Below, piece by piece: positions 10,737 through 23,200 of a stretch of 64,000 bases of DNA; the stretch's first letter is position 1, and every line of letters begins with the position of its first letter. Origin of the DNA: Neoarius graeffei (lineage: Eukaryota; Chordata; Actinopteri; Siluriformes; Ariidae); NCBI RefSeq assembly GCF_027579695.1, contig NC_083571.1, positions 37,180,943 through 37,244,942 on the forward strand, written 5' to 3'. The translations under genes and the position numbers were made by a program. A model generated the notes under the pieces. The model had not been told where the DNA came from and ran no database searches. It saw only the letters and a list, made by a program, of their open reading frames with translations.

Positions 10737-13700
10737 CACACCTGGCGTGACCTGTATCTTCCTTTTCAGATCTGCGAAGAAGAGCTGGTTTCGGAGGAAC
10801 GTGTACGACTGGGATCCGTATTTTAAATTCCCGAACAGGATGATCGGCACCTCCGTCATCTGCCTCATCGGACTCTACACGGTCCGTGCGTATAAAACTG
10901 ATCTGGGGGGCGGAACTATACATGAGGTCAGGTTGTGATGTCACATATTTTATGCAAATTAAACTCCTGTTCAATTTAATTCCTGTTCCTATATCTTTGC
11001 AGAAATTTTTAGCCATAAAGCTAATAATTAGCTCACTTTAGCGATGAGCAGATGACGGTTGTCATGGTAACGTGACACACAACATGATTCTGAGACAGAA
11101 TTTCCACTGAGCTAGTTTACTAGCAGTTAGCTGACTAGCTATGTTAGCTAAAGTTAGCGATATTTTTTTCTGTGGCAGAAAGATGTGGGGGTGTTTCCTA
11201 TCTTGCATATTCATGTATATTCATAGGTCCTGATGTTTTTAATGAGGGTGAAAAACTATTGACTATTTATGGAAGTATAAACTATGTCTTATTCTTCGTA
11301 AATAATATCTCTGCTGCACGCGAATGTAAAGCCAGGACCTTCTCACTGTTATCTCATCTTTATTGGCCGATAACTATACAGTACTTTCATTCTCAATCTA
11401 CTGTACTGTGCGTGTGTGTGCGCGTGTGTGTGTGTGTCAGGGCTTTACATTAGCACCCGCCCACCTGCCAAATGCGGGTAAAATTCGGCTTTGGCGGGTA
11501 ATAACTTTAGTCTCACTAGCCACTTTGGCGGGTGGTTTATTCTGTGGTATGACAATATATTTTTATTATAGTTTTCTCTGAAGGCATCTGATATAATAAA
11601 CGCATTGCAATGTAATATTACGTGCCTACAACTCCCATGAGCACCTGCATAAACATTCTGACAACATGTTAGAATTGTTTAGAACGTTCATTAACATCTC
11701 AGATAAAATCAGTGATACGGTAACCTGCGGTTAATGAACGAAGCAACAAAGTTGCTGACGACTGACAAGCGCACTATGTGGTGGCATATAGCTGGAGTTT
11801 CAAACCCTGCTGCTCAGGGAAAAAGGGGCGGAGATGAGCAGGGCCGGAGCAGCATTTTAAAATCACCGAGGTCCGTGATGCGCAAAGCACGCACCGAAAA
11901 ATGTTCGCCATATTTAAATGAGAGGGTGAATTACACATCACACAAGAGATCTATTCCTGAAATTACTTTTAATGATGTTTGAACTGAATATAATCAGTTT
12001 TGAAAAAAAAAAATCATGTATGTGGCAAAAGTAAGAATAATTTAAGCTTGTTTAATGGTTTGATCTGGCCCAAGCAATGAGGACAAAACTGTGCTGCTTC
12101 AAAAATGTAAATTTAACAGCTTGATGAAAGTGCGCTGATGGTTACCATGGAAACCCCGTGTCTCCTGCACTGCGTTCCTCCGCCGAGTCGCACGCTCATT
12201 CGGTTTTGTGTTCTTGGTCTCCGAGCCGTGCACACAAAACAGACACAGAAGACAGAATCAACGTTTAACATAATTAACAATGCACTTTTTATGGAGACGT
12301 TTTAATGTTATTCTTTATTTTTTTATCCAGTTTAATATTTAGCGTACAAATGTATTTTCAGCTCTTAAAAATGACCGAGGTCCGGCCCTCGGGGGCCTCA
12401 GAGCTGGCTGCGGCCATGGAGATGAACAAGACGCTAATAGGAAGATAAGACAGTTCAATGACAAATGGAAGTTCAGGCGAGATTGGCTAGTTCATAGCAA
12501 AACCGAAAATACCATGTACTGCGAAGACTGTAGCAAGTCTGGCAAAGACAGGCACCAGTAATTTTAAACTGGAAACTATAAAGGACCACGAAAAGTCAAA
12601 TGCACGCATTGGTCCTATAACATCAAAACAGGCAAAGACGGCTGGTTCACTACAGGACAGCATTGCTTTCAAGTCCCTGGCTATCATGAAGTCGGCTGAG
12701 CTGGAGAGGATGGAGCTGCTGTTTAGAAACATTCACGCGATTGGAAAGAAGTTGATCTCACCCCAGCTATCAACTTATGGCCTGCTGGAAGCCTCAGGTC
12801 ACGAAGACCATTTTTCATGGACCATTCAGACTCATCTGATGATGAATGTAATGAGGACATTTAATGTCTCTCTCTCTACACATATTCACACACACAGACA
12901 CTATTAATAGATAATACATAATATACATAATAATAATACTTGATAATACACATAATACTTGCATATCAAAACATCAAATGTTTTTCAATGATAAATGTTT
13001 TGAATTGGACTTTTAATATTAGAATCAGTTCAGTTGTACTGAATGTTATTTGTCATCTCATCTCATTATCTCTAGCTGCTTTATCCTGTTCTACAGGGTC
13101 GCAGGCAAGCTGGAGCCTATCCCAGCTGACTACGGGCGAAAGGTGGGGTACACCCTGGACAAGTCGCCAGGTCATCACAGGGCTGACACATAGACACAGA
13201 CAACCATTCACACTCACATTCACACCTACGGTCAATTTAGAGTCACCAGTTAACCTAACCTGCATGTCTTTGGACTGTGGGGGAAACCGGAGCACCCGGA
13301 GGAAACCCACGCGGACACGGGGAGAACATGCAAACTCCGCACAGAAAGGCCCTCGCCAGCCACGGGGCTCGAACCCGGACCTTCTTGCTGTGAGGCGACA
13401 GCACTAGCCACTACACCACCGTGCCGCCCTGTTATTTGTCATATTATATTATATTTCACATTGTAAGGGCAGGGCTCGAAATTCGCGGTGGTCCGGTCGC
13501 CTGAGGCAACTTAATTTGGCATTTGGCGGGTAATTCCTGTGACTAGCCAGCCCGGCTGGCTAGTTGAAAATAAAAAAATACATATGAAGCGAAGATTCAG
13601 ACTAGGGCTGTGCAATACATCAAATATACTCAACATATCTCCGAAAATTCTGTGTGAGATACATAAAATTATTATATCGTAACTATCGAGTATTTTATGA

Positions 13701-16700
13701 TAATCTGCCAACTTGCGTTTGTTTCGTGTTTGTTTAAAACCTTTTCCGGTGGTTTTCTCCCTGTCCCTCAGTCAGTAACGTGAGAGGCTGCCTAAGGGTA
13801 AAAAAACAATAACGTCACGCACTCGCTAACCAATCCCGGGCGACATCTCGGTGCTGAAAGGAACTTGCGTGAAGATTTTCTAGTCAGTGTTGCCAGATTG
13901 GGCGGTTTCCCGCCCAATTGGGCGGTTTTGAATTCTACTTTGCGGGCAAAAAATGGCTTGGGCTGGTTGACAAAAATTGGGCAGGTTTGACGTTAGTTCG
14001 GCAGGTTTTTATCAGATGTTTATATACTAGTGCATCTCAAAAAATTAGAATACCATGAAAAAGTTCCTTTTTTCATAATTTAATTCAAAAAGGTAAACTT
14101 TAATATATTCTATATTCATTACATGTAAAGTGAAATATTTAAAGCCTTTTTTGTCTTAATTTTGATGATTATGGCTTATAGCTCATGAAAATCAGAAATC
14201 CAGTATCTCAAATTATTAGAATATTCCCTAAGATCAATCAAAAAAGGATTTACAATACAGAAATGTCCAACTTCTGAAAAGTATATTCATTTATACACTC
14301 AATACTTGATTGGGGCTCCTTTACCATGAATTACTGTATCAATGCGGTGTGGCATGGAGGTGATCAGTCTGTGGCACTGCTGAGGTGTTATTGAAGCCCA
14401 GGTTGCTTTGATAGTGGCCTTCAGCGTATCTGTATTTTTGGGTCAGGTGTTTCTCATCTTCTTCCTGACAATACCCCATAGATTCTCTATGGGGTTCAGG
14501 TCAGGCAAGTTGGCTGGCCAATCAAACACAGTAATATCATGGTCAGCAAACCATTTGGTAGTAGTTTTGGCACTGTGGGTAGGTGCTAAGTCCTGCTGGA
14601 AAAGGAAATCAGCATCTCCAAAAAGCTCGTCAGCAGATGGAAGCATGAAGTGCTCTAAAATCTCCTGGTAGATGGCTGTGTTGACTTTGGACTTGATAAA
14701 ATACAGTGGACCAACACCAGCAGATGACATGGCACCCCAAATCATCACAGACTGTGGAAACTTCACACTGGGCTTCAAACACCTTGGATTCTGTGCCTCT
14801 CCACTCTTCTTCCAGACTCTAGAACCGTGATTTCCAAATTAAATGCAAAATGTCCTTTCATCTGAAAAGAGGACTTTGGACCACTGAGCAACAGTCCATT
14901 TCTTTCTCTCCTTAGCCCAGATAAGACACTTCTGACATTGTCTCTGGCTCAGGAGTAGCTTGATATTAGGAATGCGAAAGTTGTATCCCCTTTCTTGAAG
15001 ATGTCTGTTCGTGATAGGTCTTGATACACTGACACCAGCCTCAGTCCACTCCTTGTGAAGCTCTCCCAAGTTCTTGAATCAACTTTTCTTGACAATCCTC
15101 TCAAGACTGTGGCCATCCCTGTTGCTTGTGCACCTTTTCCAGCCACCCTTTTCAGCAATGACCTTTTGTGGCTTACCGTCCTTGTGGAGGGCATCAGTGA
15201 TCATCTTCTGGACAACAGTCAAGTCAGCAGTCTTCCCCATGATTGTGGTTGTGTGTACTGAACTAGACTGAGAGATACACTGTGTTCATACTGTTTTACT
15301 CAAACTTGAAATGAAATATTCTAATATTTTGAGATGGGGTTTTTTTATGTTTTTGTACTGTATGCCATACTGATTAAAATTAAAATAGAAAAATGCTTGA
15401 AACATTTTAGTTTATGTGTAATGAGTCTATAATATATAACATTTTCACTTTCTTAAATAACTGATGGAAAATATTGAACTTTTTCACAATATTCTAATTT
15501 TTTGAGATGCACTAGTAGTTTCACTACCACTAGAAAGCAGAGATGGGAGAGAATGTAAACACCTAAGCCGAATAATGTTCTTGAATATGCAAAGGAAATC
15601 AGGAAAAACAGCTCTCTTTGGTCAACTGAGGCAAGTCATAGACCTAGTTTACCCAGTACCCCTTAGGTATTTTAAACAACCAAAATCGAGCATTGGCTTA
15701 AATGAATGAATGAATGAATGAATGAATTTATTTATTTCGAACATGTATAAAAATGTATGTAACTATTTGTACATACAAAAGAAAGAAAATGAAAAAAGTG
15801 ACAAAAAAAGAATAAATAAAATAACATAAAGAGCTAATACATTACAATACACCGCACATTGTTCGAAAAAGGAGTGGGAAGAAGTACAAATTATGTTAAT
15901 GATTGTTAATCATTAACAATAAACATTAATCTCATTAAGTATTCTTTAAACAAAAAAAATGTTGATGTAACTGTAAGACTAATATGAATGTGTGTAATGT
16001 AGTGCAGAAACTAAACTCATAAACTAGTAAATAAGAATGACGCAATCCATTCTCCATTTTCTCTTCTCATGTTACATTCAGCCATGCATCGTAGCCTAAC
16101 TTTTTTTTAATTGAAGTATATAAAACATGTACAATCTAACAAATCCACAAAAATCAGGATAACAGATGAAGAAAATACATGGATGTAGACAAAAATAAAT
16201 TAAGCAGAATAACTAGGCCTATAAAATTAATAAAACAAACAGGATAAATAAAAAGATAAATAAATAAAAGACAAATAAAAAAATAAATAACCTCAGCAAT
16301 GCAGATGTTAGATATGCATCGTAGCCTAACATAGCCTACATAATATTCTGCATGTGCATCACCTACTGGTGCATGTAGGATTCAGAATACAGCAGATGAT
16401 TGTAAAGTTATAAGGGTTGTTTTACAATCAGGGTACGCAAGCTAAAAATCACATTTAACACTTATTATCTTCAATATCAAAAGGCTTGACTAAATAAACT
16501 TGGTTGTTTATTGTAGCCCTGTGTTAGCTCTATTTACCATGCAAAAAAAAAATTTGGTGATAGCGTTATTTTTGGTGAATGTATGGCAATATATGTCATA
16601 TTTAGCAAAATTACTCGTGTCATTTAGAAAAAGTGCTTTTTTGACCACAGGTAGCTCCAAAAGGGATGCACTTAAATCATTCTTTGTACCATAAAACAAA

Positions 16701-19700
16701 TATTTGGTTCCATATCATTGGAAACATACAGTGGGGCAAAAAAGTATTTAGTCAGCCACCAATTGTGCAAGTTCTCCCACTTAAAAAGATGAGAGAGGCC
16801 TGTAATTTTCATCATAGGTACACTTCAACTATGAGAGACAGAATGGGGGGAAAGAATCCAGGAAATCACATTGTAAAAGTTTTAATTAATTAATTGGTAA
16901 ATTCCTCAGTAAAATAAGTATTTGGTCACCTACAAACAAGCAAGATTTCTGGCTCTCACAGACCTGTAACTTCTTCTTTAAGAGGCTCCTCTGTCCTCCA
17001 CTCGTTACCTGTATTAATGGCACCTGTTTGAACTCGTTATCAGTATAAAAGACACCTGTCTACAACCTCAAACAGTCACACTCCAAACTCCACTATGGCC
17101 AAGACCAAAGAGCTGTCAAATGACACCAGAAACAAAATTGTAGACCTGCACCAGGCTGGGAAGACTGAATCTGCAATAGGTAAGCAGCTTGGTGTGAAGA
17201 AATCAACTGTAGGAGCAATTATTAGAAAATGGAAGACATACAAGACCACTGATAATCTCCCTCGATCTGGGGCTCCACACAAGATCTCACCCCATGGGGT
17301 CAAAATGATCACAAGAACGGTGAGCAAAAATCCCAGAACCACACGGGGGGACCTAGTGAATGACCTGCAGAGAGCTGGGACCAAAGTAACAAAGACTACC
17401 ATCAGTAACACACTACGCCGCCAGGGACTCAAATCCTGCAGTGCCAGATGTGTCCCCCTGCTTAAGCCAGTACATGTCCAGGCCCATCTGAAGTTTGCTA
17501 GAGAGCATTTGGATGATCCAGAAGAGGATTGGGAGAATGTCATATGGTCAGATGAAACCAAAATAGAACTTTTTGGTAAAAACTCAACTTGTAGTGTTTG
17601 GATGAGAAAGAATGCTGAGTTGCATCCAAAGAATACCATACCTACTGTGAAGCATGGGGGTGGAAACATCATGCTTTGGGGCTGTTTTTCTGCAAAGGGA
17701 CCAGGACGACTGATCCGTGTAAAGGAAAGAATGAATGGGGCCATGTATCGTGAGATTTTGAGTGAAAACCTCCTTCCAACAGCAAGGGCATTGAAGATGA
17801 AACGTGGCTGGGTCTTTCAGCATGACAATGATCCCAAACACATCGCCCGGGCAACGAAGGAGTGGCTTCGTAAGAAGCATTTCAAGGTCCTGGAGTGGCC
17901 TAGCCAGTCTCCAGATCTCAACCCCATAGAAAATCTTTGGAGGGAGTTGAAAGTCCGTGTTGCCCAGCGACAGCCCCGAAACATCACTGCTCTAGAGGAG
18001 ATCTGCATGGAGGAATGGGCCAAAATACCAGCAACAGTGTGTGAAAACCTTGTGAAGACTTACAGAAAACGTTTGACCTCTGTCATTGCCAACAAAGGGT
18101 ATATAACAAAGTATTGAGATGAAGTTTTGTTATTGACCAAATACTTATTTTCCACCATAATTTGCAAATAAATTCTTTAAAAATCAGACAATGTGATTTT
18201 CTGGATTTTTTTCTCATTTTGTCTCTCATAGTTGAGGTATACCTATGATGAAAATTACAGGCCTCTCTCATCTTTTTAAGTGGGAGAACTTGCACAATTG
18301 GTGACTGACTAAATACTTTTTTGCCCAACTGTAGTTAAGTTTTAATGTTGAATGCCAGTAAGTTTTCAGACTATTTTGATCAAATTAGTATGTAATTGTG
18401 TCAAAAAAAATGTCCTCTCCGAGATGGCTAATTTTTCAATATAAAATAACATATCTAAAATGATTATTTTCATCCTAAAATGTGGTCAAGATATTGGGAC
18501 ATAAATATTAGAGACAACTAACACAAAGCTGACAGCCTTATATTTAAAAGCACTATGGAAGTAGTGGATTCTGAATTGTCAAAAAAAATGTCCTCTCCGA
18601 GAATCACTTCATTTGTTTCTCCCAGCCCTGCTTAAAGCTACACTTAATCTTCTTTATCTTATAGCAGATTACACAAAACTACCATACACATATGTCAAAA
18701 AATTACCTGAAATCTGTTCTTTAACTTGTCCTTCACTTAAAAACTGGTACAAGAACCAGTTCGAATCAATTTGAATTTTGGACCCCTGTGACACAAACTT
18801 TGTACCCTGATTGTAAAACCACCTTACTCTCTTTTGTGTTATTTTTGACAGAAGTAAAATTCATACATGAACAAATTTTGGCGAGTTGATTTTCTGTTTG
18901 GCTAGTTACTTTGGAAGGTAACTAGTCCGGCTGGCTGGTGAAAAAATAAATGAATTTCGAGCCCTGAAGGGGCTTGAATTTGAGTTCAATAAACAGAATA
19001 CTCTGTTTATATTTTTGTCTGAATTGGTTGCATGTTTTCATATAGGGAGCTACCTTAACAGCACTGAATACTTGAGTGCTACTGTAGAGATACATTATAC
19101 GCTGCCATTCATAACACTGGGGAACAATTTGAAAAAAAAATTCTGTTGAGTTAGATTTTTATGCTGATTAAAACTAAAATTGGCATGCTGATTCCAAAAT
19201 TGCAGTCAGTTTTTTTCTAGCACGTCAAGTTTTTTCTCCACAGCTTACCCTCCAGATAAGCAAAATTCCACTGATTAGCTGTAGTAAGACTTGCCAGCTG
19301 ATTATTGTTGGAGCATCAAACGCAATAGTCCTCAAGTTGAACACTCCAGAAAGAGCTATAAACGTAATTTTTTACCTTAACTACTTGCACACAATTATAA
19401 TTACAGTAGCCATATCCTTTGTAAAAACATAATAGTGTTAAATAAACATTGCAGTCATGCCTGTTTCTTTCATATTTCATTGCATGTCAATATTTGTAAA
19501 TTTTTATAAAACAAGCACATCTGTCTCATCTCATCTCATTATCTCTAGCTGCTTTATCCTTCTACAGGGTCGCAGGCAAGCTGGAGCCTATCCCAGCTGA
19601 CTACGGGCGAAAGGCGGGGTACACCCTGGACAAGTCGCCAGGTCATCACAGGGCTGACACATAGACACAGACAACCATTCACACTCACATTTACGGTCAA

Positions 19701-20214
19701 TTTAGAGTCACCAGTTAACCTAACCTGCATGTCTTTGGACTGTGGGGGAAACCGGAGCACCCGGAGGAAACCCACGCGGACAACATGCAAACTCTGCACA
19801 GAAAGGCCCTCGCCGGCCACGGGGCTCGAACCCAGGACCTTCTTGCTGTGAGGCGAGAGCACTAACCACTACACCACCGTGCCGCCAGCACATCTGTTAA
19901 GTACAGTATTTTTCATATTTTTTTAAGAAAACGGGGATCCTATAGTTCAAAAACTTGATGTGATCGAGAAAAACTGAGATCAGTTTTGGATTCCGCACCC
20001 AAAAATTAGTTAAAAACAGCTGTCAGACCTAACTCAACAAAACTTGTGTTCCCCAGTGATCTAGATCTTCCAAACTTTAACATATCATGGTGAAGAAAAA
20101 ACTTAGATTTCCTGGCAACAAAATTGTGGCTAGTGAAAAGGCTGAATGGCTAGTGACTCGGGAAAACCACTAGCCACAGTGGCCGGTGAGCAAAAAAGTT
20201 AATGTAAAGCCCTG

Positions 20215-20245
<31 letters not shown>

Positions 20246-23200
20246 ACTCTGGCAGATTACAGTCTGAGTGATTATGTTTTTCGGGAGCTGTTAGTGCTGA
20301 TCAACTCTCTGGAGGATTTGGCCAAATCCAGCAATAACACGGAGAATCTTTTAATTTCACTATTACCCCACATCCGCCAGTTCAGACATGTTGCCTGGAG
20401 TAAGACTAACTATCTGTCTGTTTCTCTGTCTGTCGCTCTCTCTGAGTGTCTGTCTCTTTGTATGTCTGTCTCTCTCTCTCTCTCTGAGTGTCTGTCTGTC
20501 TCTCTTGCTCTCTCTCTGAATGTCTGTCTCTCTTTCTCTGAGTGTCTGTCTGTCTGTCTCTCTGAGTGTCTGTCTGTCTCTATCTATCTATCTGTCTGTG
20601 TCTCTGTCTGTCTTTCTATCCGTCTGTCTCTCTGAGTGTCTGTCTCTCTCTCTCTGAGTGTCTGTCTGCCTGTCTCTCTCTCTCTCCCCCACTCTATCTG
20701 TTTACACAAAAATAGAATAAATAATTAAATTTATTGCATATAAACACTTGCATTTGTTTGTTTGTTTGTTTGTTTGTTTGTTTGTTTAGAGTCCTGGTTT
20801 GCCACCACACTGTTTGCCACCCTGACGTGTGCTACATACACATTTCATGTGTTAGCATGTTACAGGTACGCACACACACACTCTCTCTCTCTCTCTCTCT
20901 CTCTCTAATCGATTAACTGCTCCATGAATTCATTGATGAATTGACAGGAAGCACATGAAGAGGTTGTGGGCGGGGAAGAAGAACTTCTTGCCAGAGAAGT
21001 ACCACAAACCGAGCTCTGCTGTTAGTGTGGTGAGTAGTGTGACATTATGTATTATAACAACAACAACAACAATAATAATAATAATCATAATAATAACAAA
21101 CTCTTCCACTCCAGGCTGCGATAACACGATATTCAGGCTGGCAGATCGCCTTCACACTTTGGGGTGAGTGAACTTACACACACACACACACACACACACT
21201 TTTGTGCAACTGAAAGTTTCAAGATTCTTTCAGCCTGTTGAGGTAGAATGGAAATGTTCATTATTAATAAAAAAAGAACAAAAATAAAAACCTCCTTATT
21301 TAGGCCACACCCACTCTGGGTTTAACTCCAGATCCAGATATTTGGAGCAGTAAACAGATTCAGATCATGTTACTGTGTTATATCCCTATGTTCCTGCCAT
21401 TTGTAATCTGTGTTCTGCTCCTCTGCAGGTTATCTTATCATACACTACGTGCAGTTCATGTTTGCATTGCTGTTTGTGTATCTGGTTGTGTTACCGATCC
21501 AGAAAAATGGGTTCCTACCCTGGTTCTCCATCCTAGCCACCTTACTGTGAGAATCCTTTCATTCAGACCAACGTATTTTGCAATCATCCAACAACAATAA
21601 GAGCAGACTTTTATAAACTTCAGACCATGCCTTTAGCTAATGGTGCTGTGAGGTGAGATTGTGGAACTGGAAAGGTTCTGCTGGTTCAGATCTGCTTCTG
21701 GGAAATTGGTCTGGAGTTGTAGACACCTTCTCCTTGCATTAGAAGGTTGTTGGAGAAATTCAGTTCCATAACCTTGGGCCTGTGTGTTGGTTGCAGGCTG
21801 ACCATCTTCATCGTGATCGCTCTGGTGATGGTGCAGGTTGTGATGGTCCGCATCTTCTTCCTGCAGGACAAATTTTCCCCTGATGATAAAGATAAACCGC
21901 TAGCACTCAACAACAGGTAACACAACTGCTACATCCCTAGGTTCTCAGTCGTTTTACTCCTCTTGCGCCATTCTGTTTATATTTACAGTTTAGATATGAT
22001 ATCACTTTAATAAGGTTTAATGTCATGGAACCTGTGAAAAAGTTCTCACTTACATTATAGTCCTGCGCCTTGCTGTGGAGGTTCATCACATATTCCAGAA
22101 TTCCATGTTCTGAGCATCATGTGCCTCCTCAGGAGAAGAACCTTGTCGCAAAATCGCTTTGCCAGACATTTGTATTTCTTATGTATCTTCTTGATATTGT
22201 GGATCCTTTTCTCTTCTTGGGTTCTTTGACATGTTTCCTTTCTTGCCACATCCAGAATGTTTCAGACATGATGACAACATGATGAACTTCCAGAATACTG
22301 CACGACACAGTGATCAGATTGCGGTTTGTTTGACAGCATTAATGATCTCTCTCTCTCTCTTTTTTGCAGGAGAGCCTTTAACAATTTTAACTACTTCTTC
22401 TTCTTTTACAACGCCATCATGGGGCTGAGCAACTGCATCCTCAGGCTGCTAAACAGTTGCATTGTGGGTACTTGGCTTGTTCCACGCATTGACCGGACCA
22501 TCATGCAGCGGGGCTATGAGTCCATGGATCCAGGTAAAAGTACAAACGCTCTTCCAGCTACTGTATATGTAGCAGGTACTATACTTACACACCACATACC
22601 GTACTCTACACTCTGAGAACATTTATAAACCTTAAAGGCTCTTCGGTTGTCTCTTTTGGGGAACCCTTAAAGGTTCTATGTATAACTATACAACAAATTA
22701 TTATCCTGTATAACAGGGTTCCAAGAACCTATGAAGAACCTATCAGGAGTTTAATATTGAGTGAAATATTTAACTTAATGACAGAAGGAAATGGCTCTTG
22801 TAGGGTTTTTCTCTTGTAGCATGGACATTTTGATGTGGAAACACTCTGTTGTAGGGTTCTGCATGGAACTTTTGATGGGTTTCCTCAGAAGGATAACTGG
22901 AGCATGCTGAAGGATTTCAATTCTTTACAGAATGTAGGCATTATATTGGTTACATGATGAGAGTACATCACTTTTTGAAACCAAGAACCCTTAATTACAC
23001 AAGGAAATTATCAAAACCTTTGAAGAACCTTTTTTTTTAAAGTGCACCAAGTACCAAGAAGCAAAGGCATTAAGAAAAGAATAATGACATTCTTAGAAAA
23101 TAAAAGTGTTCTTTAAGAACTCTTAAAGGGATCCTCCAGCGGATTTATTCTCAAACTTATTTTAAGTAAAAGTAGTTGCAGGTATCAAAAATCAATCTTT

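Larger units (their letters stand above)
13470..18966. mobile_element. inner hAT-like element, 5.5 kb, nested
   Basis: CAGGGCTCGAAATT at the left and AATTTCGAGCCCTG at the right are exact inverted ends, resembling but distinct from the outer element's ends. Subterminal GCCAGCCCGGCTGGCTAGTT and AACTAGTCCGGCTGGCTGGT also mirror each other. A clean 8-bp duplication is not seen (TGTAAGGG versus AAGGGGCT). Two Tc1 elements and a LINE tail lie inside. No transposase of its own is recognisable. Confidence 0.65.
11438..20214 (+). mobile_element. large hAT-like element, 8.8 kb, carrying nested insertions
   Basis: The ends CAGGGCTTTACATTA and TAATGTAAAGCCCTG-type complement (AATGTAAAGCCCTG at the right) are inverted repeats. 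GTGTGTGT lies on both outer sides, consistent with an 8-bp duplication but inside a GT microsatellite, so this is weak evidence. It contains a TTF/ZNF862-like transposase fragment (12440-12760), a SINE, a second hAT-like element (13470-18966) and more. It ends 28 bp before stra6l exon 6. Confidence 0.72.

Noticed and set aside
11734..11982. 82-residue [17 protein letters not shown]... as a gene
   Set aside because: It lies in the outer hAT element upstream of the zinc-finger fragment, has no recognisable domain, and may be transposon leader sequence.
20294..20635. ORF of 113 residues continuing from stra6l exon 6 into Ser/Leu/Val repeats
   Set aside because: The part after 20399 is a translated TCTG/CTCT microsatellite beyond a strong GTAAGA donor.
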